Assembly: GCA_014281115.1 (NCBI GenBank)
Contig: JACONQ010000019.1
Span: 186,001 to 250,000, forward strand
From: Laburnicola sp. R22_1
Taxonomy: Eukaryota; Ascomycota; Dothideomycetes; Pleosporales; Didymosphaeriaceae
Length of the DNA stretch: 64,000 nt
Direction of reading: 5' to 3'
The notes under the pieces: generated by a model
Seen by the model: the letters and a program-made list of their open reading frames with translations, nothing else
Told to the model about the DNA's origin: nothing
The model's database searches: none
Translations under genes and position numbers: made by a program
Shown: in pieces, positions 57,562 through 64,000 of the stretch
Layout: every line of letters begins with the position of its first letter
Numbering within the stretch: the stretch's first letter is position 1

Positions 57562-58859
57562 TACAGCAAACTATAGTTTTGCTATTCTATTACCTATACT
57601 ACTTTTATAGTTGCAACTCTATACTCTACTATAGCTCTTTACTAATTAAGAGATAATATATAACTTAGTTATACTAAACTATTTATTAACTACTATTAAT
57701 AATAATACTATATAGAATATTAGTAATAAAATTATTATTATTTTATATATATTTTGTTACTACTACTGTGTGTTAGGTACTAGGTTCTAGTATTTTTTAT
57801 TTTACTCCTCTCTGTGTATAGTGCAGACTCGACCTTAGTTAGAATCTTAATATAACAAAGATCTTTAATGCCTAATCTACTATAGACCCCTCCTTACATC
57901 TCTAAAAATAATAAATAAGTTTATAATTATTACTAGAAAGAAGCTAAAGCTTAAGATAGCTAATAGCAATAAGCTTTTAGTTAAGTTACTTATACTAAAT
58001 TGCTATATATTATATATATATAGTTTATACTACTATTTACTAGCTTAGGTAGTATATATATTAATAATACGCATAAAGACTACTTAATAAACTAAAGTAA
58101 ATTTAGAATATATTACATAGTAGAGGAGGAACTTAATAAATCTACTTAATACTATAGATAATAATAAGTTTTTTTAGAAGCTAAGAGAGTGTAATAAGAA
58201 AGGTACTAAGTAGGTAAACAATATTTAAAAGCTGCTAAACTAGCTATAGGTAGTAATTACCTATAACTACGTTATTTCTAAAATTAAAAAGTTCTTTAAT
58301 TATGTAATCTGACTGTAAAGCGCCTGTGGATCTCGATTAAGACTATAGTATAGTCTATTAAAAGCTCTACTTACTCTATAGTGCCTTCTAAGTAGTACTT
58401 TTAGTATTTAAAAGCTTTTACTATTATAAGTAGCTTTCTATTATATATATTATAATTACGCTTAGTTTAGCTTATTTTATATAAATAAAAGATAACTAAG
58501 TATTAATTTTTTTAAAGCCTTAGGTATAGTTGACTTAGAATACTAGATATTATATATCTAAAGGTATTAGTCTTTACTTTTAAAAGTAATTTAGAGTTAA
58601 AATAAGCTATTAAGGGCCTACTAGTAAAACTTTATTTTAATTACTTAAATATAGCTTAAGCTTTACTTAATAGAGTAATAGAAACTAACTCTTTTTTATA
58701 TTACTAGTAGCTATTATAAACTAACCCTTCTAGTTACTAGATAAGTATATATAAAAAGCTTATAACATTTAAAAACCCTTTAATAAATTTTTAGTAGTAA
58801 TTAGTGAAGCCTAAAAAGATCTTTATATCTTATACTAACTTAGGTTCTAGTTACTTTTA

Positions 58860-59420
58860 TATATATATATCTTTTAGGCTTACTATAAATTTTAAATAGT
58901 CTACTTCTTAGGTGTAAAACCTATACTTAGAGAGTTTAGTATATAGCTTATATTAAATAAACTACTTTTATACTATTTTTATATATTTAATATATTCTTT
59001 TTACTTTAGAAATATATAAGAATATTATTTAAGTATATAATATAATAGATATTAAGTAAGTATAATAGTATACTATTAATATAGCTTTAAAAAACTGTAG
59101 GAGTATTAGTTAGCCTAAATAGTATTACTATATACTTATAGTAGCTATATCTAGTCTAGAATACTATTTCCTATTTATTACCTACTTTAATTTATATATA
59201 GTAATAGGCATTTCTTAAATCTAGTTTAGAGTATATAATAGTAAATTCTAACTAATTTAGTAACTTTTAAATTAGTAGAAGTAAGTAATAGTTTTTATAG
59301 TTATTATATTTAGTCTATAATAGTCTATATATAATTGCAATTTCTTATTCTTTTTTATTAAAAGAATTAGTACTTTTACTTCTAATCTTAGATATTATAT
59401 CTAATCCTATTTAAGGTTTC
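58860..59420 (-). pseudogene. Ty3/gypsy reverse transcriptase relic
   Basis: Reading the minus strand through stops from about 59400 gives a chain of gypsy RT motifs: an IRxSxSTNSFNKKE-like segment, IYSKLDLRNAY, TRYSYYKYIVILFRLTNTP (normally YEYLVMPFGLTNAP), SYIN, and YLNNILIYF at about 59035-59006. The catalytic box YLDD has become YLNN by two G-to-A changes. No open frame survives. Confidence 0.72.
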
Positions 59421-60348
59421 TCTTAATATATTCTTTTAAAACTTATACCTTTAGTGCTAATAGGCTATAGAGTAGCTTAAAGAGTACCTTCTTACCTTTT
59501 TAATATTAATAGATATTTTATAAAGCCTATAGTCTACTAGTAAAATAGTATTTACTTTTAAAAAGCCTTTTTAAATCTTCTTTAGTAAGTCTTAGGTAAA
59601 ATAGGTCTATTTAGACTAAATTAGCCTAAACTAGTTTTATATATAATAAGATAGTTATTATTAGTATTTCTAGTAATATATGCAAATTATTATACCCCTT
59701 TTATAGTAATCTTTTAGAATTTATATTTACTATTATTAAATTATAATATATAAGTAGTAAAGTTAAAGAGTAGGTTTTATTGAGTTAGCTAGGGTATTTT
59801 TAGCACTATATTAAATTTTTTAATATCTTCTATAATAAACTTATCTAATCTAATCTAAATTTACTTTTAGCAATTTATTATTATATAAACTAGCTTATTT
59901 TAGTTTTAAATCTTTAATTTAACTTTATTTAGGGTCTTATAAGTTTAGTTTATATTTACTTTAAATTAAATTATAGCTTTCTTTATTATTTTAGTACTAA
60001 GAAATTTAGCTTTAGTGTTATAGTCTACTAAGGCCCTCCTGGGCAGGAGTATAAACTGCCTCCACTTATTAGTTCTAAGCAGCCCACTATATTTAATTAC
60101 TATATTTTTTTATTATATTACTAGTGCCTATATAATATAATATTACCTTATATATACGCTAAGCCCTAGAATCTAGAGCGCGTTAAAGTTTTACTAATGT
60201 TTTTTCCCTAGCTTTTAAAATAATAACTTATAATAATAATAACCTAACTTACTTACTTACTATATTACTAAATAATTAACTCTACCTTTTAACTTTTTAC
60301 TACGTTACCTACTAGATAATTAACTACTTAAAACCCCTAGATATACTC

Positions 60349-60379
60349 TCTACTACTACTACTACTACTACTACTACTA
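60349..60379 (+). repeat. CTA trinucleotide microsatellite
   Basis: About ten CTA units inside the repeat copy. Confidence 0.85.
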
Positions 60380-60528
60380 GAATATATAATAAATTACAAG
60401 CGCTCCCTATTCCTAATACTAAATAGCACTCTACTATCCTCCACTAATAATAACCTATAACTTCTAGATAATAAATATCTAGCTATTACTCTACTTATCT
60501 TTTATAGAAATTTTATAGTATAAGTGTA

Positions 60529-60582
60529 TACCTATATATACCTATATATACCTATATATACCTATATATACCTATATATACC
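60529..60582 (+). repeat. Decanucleotide tandem CCTATATATA
   Basis: About five tandem units of CCTATATATA. Confidence 0.85.
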
Positions 60583-62506
60583 TAACACTCCCTATAGCTA
60601 TTTTATATAAATTCTATTTTAATATTTTCACTATAGCTTCTTTAGGTTAAATAGCCTTACTTTATTTTTTAAAGTCTTTTATAATCTTTATATATTCTCT
60701 TCTATTACCTTTAGAAATATATTTAATAATTTTTATTAATATAGCTAAGTATAAGGTAGCTAAACTAGTAAAGAGTAAGCTATAAGTTAAAATCTATAGT
60801 CCTATAGTTATTATAGTAAGATAAACTAGCTAAGGTAATCTATTTACTACACTACTTATATCTTACTACTATATAATTAGTAATATTAGGCGTTTAACCT
60901 TTATAATACTAATTCTAGCTAGCTTTATTATTTTTATTATTTTTATTATATATATATAGATATATAACTGCCTACTTAGTAGTAATAGCCTTATTAAGGC
61001 AAGGAATAGTTATACTAGATTATAACCTTAAGGTTTTATATCATAATTAGTTATATTATATAGTAGATAAATAAATATTTAATCTAGTTGCAGATTTTAT
61101 AATGCGTATGCCTAAGTAATTATATATTATATTATTTTTAATTTTAGTAGTATAGGTAACTACGTTATATTATTATTATTAACTTTAGTACCTATTAACT
61201 ATAGACTATAGTATACCTTGTAATTAACTCTATAAAGGGCTAGCTAATTTATATATACTTAATAGACAAATAGTATCTATAAATAATTACTAAACTAGTC
61301 TTAGTGTTTTATCTTAATTTATAGTGTTTTTTAGCACACCTATAGCTTTGTCTTATAGTATTATACTATATATAGAACGTGCGCGAAGTATTCTTTATAA
61401 TAGTCTACTAAGGCTTTTACTTTAAAAGAGTTTATTACTATTTAAATAATTCTTTTTTAAATAATTAGAGACCCTCTAGTCTTATAGGAGCCCTACGTTT
61501 TTAAGGTAGTTATAGTAAGTAATCTTTATTTCTTTAAGTGTTATTACGCGCCCCCAGTAGTAGCATGGCCCCTTAGCTGCCCTAGATTAGCCTAGATTAG
61601 CCTAGGCTAAGTTAGAGTTTTTCTCTTAGGCTTTATAGCCTTTAGACTCTTTTCTTTTCTAAAAATTACCTTAGTAGCAAATTAATAAATTAAGTATTAT
61701 TATTATAATTCCTTTTATAATATAATTTCTTACTACCTTATATTTTATTATTTTAATATAAGTGATATCTATTAAAGCTAATACCTAGCCTCTATAGCTA
61801 GTCTAAGTAAAATAATAGTAACTAGTAAGGGACAACCTTATATAAATATTAAGAACCTTAGACTAGACTAAACTAGTATAAATAAGGGCTAAATAGTCTT
61901 AAGCGCTAAAAATACTTAGATGTAATATTAGAAAAATAAACTTAAGTAGAAAATTAAAATTATAAAAAAGTGTAAAGCTATTAAAATTTTATAAAACTAA
62001 CTTAAGATCTTATAAGTTAAATTAGAACTTAATAATAATAAATAAAGAACCTTAACTATTATAAGTAATACTAAAGCTATAATAAAAAAAAGTAAAAATA
62101 AAGGCAAATAGCTAATACTTAAAACTATTAAAGAGAATATAAGTAACCTTAATAGTAGTAGTAACTTATTAAAGAAATCTAGTAGCCTTAGAAAGAATTC
62201 TTCTTTATATAAAAAGGTAAATAAAAAAGTAAGCAACCAAGTAAAAGAGATAAAAGAAAGTTTTTAAGAACTAGCATAGTACCTATTATCTTAATTTAAA
62301 TAATAATAGCTAGCTTAGATCTATAACTACTAAAGCTGCTAGAGCCTTTTTAGTTTAAAGAAGAAGTCTAAAAAAACCTAAATATCTAGATAAAGGGCTA
62401 TAAAAACTATATCTAATATATACTAGCCCTTAGCACTAATTTAGTTTAAATAAAGTTTACACACTACTACTTTAGAAATATATAATATAACTTTTAAAAT
62501 AAAATA

Positions 62507-63512
62507 TAGTAAGGTGACAAAAACAAAACTAATGTTTTTTTAACTCTTTTCTAAAGCTTATAACTTTTTATTTAACTAATTATTAAAATTCTTATTTTTT
62601 ATATATTATAGAGAGAATATAGTAGTCTTAGGTAATCTATTAAAATTTCACTTAGTAATTATAAACTAGGTATATAGAGAAACCTAAACATAGGACTTTT
62701 AAAACCTCTAATTTAAAACCTCTATAACTTCCTTTTAGACTTATAAAAAAGGTACTTTTTGTATATATAAATATTATAGCTTAGGATAATATTATATTAA
62801 ATTTTTAGTATAGGTTGTCTTTCTAAATACTTTTATTTAAGGTTTTTATTTTTCCTACTAAAAGTATACTTAAAAACTAAAGAAATACTATTTTTAAAAC
62901 TATAGCTATTAAGCTATAAATTTTTATGTACTTAGGTTATCTAGTAAGTAACCTTATATTAAAATTATAGACTATAGGATTACGTAATAGAAAAGTTATA
63001 GGGCCTTAAACTATATAGAAAATATAAGTTTAAATAATATAGTAAAAATAATATTAATACTATAATTTTCCTACCTTTATAATGTTTATTAGTTGTTTAC
63101 CTATTAGGTAATATTATTAATACTTAATTAGCTTATAAAATAAAAATTTTATAGCTAAAAATAGAAAAAGTAAATAATTAAATGTTAAAAGTAATTTTAG
63201 AATATAACCTAATCTAAAAATTTGTATACAGATAGGGTCTATTAATCACTAGACTATATAGAAATATAAATAGATTCTATACGCTAGTAAAAAAGTTCTT
63301 AAAGTTTTAATTTTGCTTTTTAAAACCCTTATTTTTAAGGCTAAAGATATCTTTTACGCTAATTAGTAAGCATTATATAAGCATATCTTATTAAACCTAC
63401 TAACCTTTTCTATTATATATAAAAATTCTATAATTTATCTATTATTAAATTATTAAGTTATTATATTTTAAAAAAGGTATAAAAAAGAATTAGTTTTTTT
63501 GTCACCCTACTG
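62507..63512. mobile_element. Possible decayed Tc1/mariner-type element
   Basis: Opposed termini TAGTAAGGTGACAAAAACAA (62507) and the reverse complement of TTGTCACCCTACTG (ending 63512), each next to TA. The inferred end CAGTAGGGTGACAAA is typical of Tc1/mariner elements. The 1.0 kb between them is AT-rich, with no recognisable transposase. Confidence 0.45.
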
Positions 63513-64000
63513 TATTTTTAAAGGTAATAGGAGAGGATAAATAAAAATTATTAAAGGCTCTAAAAGAATAAAGTAAAACTATTTAATTTAAAAAAGCTAT
63601 AATATAATTATTAAAGTATAATTTATATAAAATAGCTATAAAAGGCGCTAGATATATATAAGTATACACTTATACTATAGAATTTCTATAGAAGATAAAT
63701 AAAGTAATAGTTAAGTATTTAGAGATTAATAGGTTATTATTAGTAAAGAATAGTAAGGTGCTATTTAGTATTAGAAGTAGAGAGCGTGTATATAATTTAT
63801 TATATATTATAGTAGTAGATATATTTAAAAATTCTAAGTAGTTAATTGTTTAGTAAAGTAGTTGTAAAAGGTAGAAGTTATAAGGGTCTAATTACCTATT
63901 ATACATCTAGGTATAGATAAGATAAAAGTAGTTAAATTTAAATATAGGATACTTATAATAGTATATAATTATATATTATACGCTAACTATATATAGATAT

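Larger units (their letters stand above)
60030..60960 (+). repeat. Direct copy of the repeat at 44150-45260
   Basis: Same order of words, for example GAGTATAAACTGCCTCCACT (GAGTATAAACTACCTTTACT at 44160) and CTTTTAAAATAATAACTTAT at both. This copy has more C and G at corresponding places, so it is less decayed. Confidence 0.7.
57564..64000. repeat. AT-rich RIP-degraded block 2
   Basis: A second stretch without host genes, very rich in A+T. It contains the inverted copy of 48764-49130 (57560-57860), a gypsy RT relic, a copy of the 44.15-45.3 kb repeat (60030-60960), an inverted partial copy of the same repeat at about 63540-63990 that reaches the window edge, and short-unit satellites. The 79-codon frame at 61997-62236 looks like a chance frame in low-complexity sequence. 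Confidence 0.8.

Noticed and set aside
61997..62236. 79-codon Leu/Phe-rich minus-strand frame
   Set aside because: It sits in low-complexity AT-rich sequence where Leu/Phe/Ile runs arise by composition; no family match.
43640..64000. Mitochondrial or centromeric origin of the AT-rich blocks
   Set aside because: Relics of gypsy pol and other transposons with RIP-type transitions explain the base composition, and GC-rich pogo elements with TA duplications are inserted in it; no mitochondrial genes are seen.
1..64000. tRNA or rRNA genes
   Set aside because: No cloverleaf-like or rRNA-like segment was noticed; the only tRNA-related word is the primer-binding site at 14029.

Overview
The window looks like a chromosomal segment of a filamentous ascomycete (Pezizomycotina, probably Dothideomycetes; the class is a guess). 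The evidence is introns of mostly 48-75 nt with GTAAGT-type donors, fungal cell-wall genes, and several transposon families decayed by C-to-T/G-to-A transitions typical of RIP (repeat-induced point mutation). GC-rich gene islands alternate sharply with very AT-rich blocks. Few host genes are intact; most of the sequence is nested mobile elements.

Layout. 1-2.5 kb: nothing recognised, then a three-exon acidic hypothetical gene. 2.9-13.2 kb: a nest of TEs. Pogo-type element 1 (2910-5023) abuts pogo-type element 2 (5026-13180) at one shared TA, and element 2 is split by a 6.0 kb Tad-like LINE with a 14-bp target duplication. 13.2-14.0 kb: a GC-rich minisatellite carrying two LTRs in opposite orientation. 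14.5-15.0 kb: a broken Myb/SANT gene. 15.7-21.5 kb (minus strand): the main host gene, about 16 exons encoding a secreted protein with two LysM domains, CBM18, a GH18 chitinase, Cys-rich repeats and a C-terminal NucA/NucB-like nuclease domain. 22.7-34.8 kb: a stop-riddled copia element (copia-2) containing an uninterrupted younger copia element (copia-1, 28557-34489). 35.3-36.2 kb: a secreted GPI-anchored-type gene. 36.8-39.4 kb: a hAT transposase with stops only. 39.6-41.0 kb: a 5'-truncated, broken TOS1-like cell-wall glycosidase. 41.8-43.6 kb: a gene fragment and an intact hypothetical gene with an Asp/Glu tract. 43.6-64 kb: a 20 kb AT-rich block with Ty3/gypsy relics, repeats, and two further pogo-type elements (3 and 4) lying 13 bp apart as GC-rich islands.

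Themes. (1) The chitin-binding, chitinase and nuclease domains in one secreted chain resemble the plan of fungal killer toxins and are the best candidate for an unusual biological system. (2) The long broken TE reading frames mostly keep one frame and are broken by TAG/TAA stops at expected Gln/Trp codons, as RIP predicts; copia-1 escaped. (3) All four pogo-type elements carry, in their terminal repeats, two direct copies of a 9-14 bp motif exactly 17 bp apart, although the motifs differ between families. All family assignments come from reading motifs; no database search was run.
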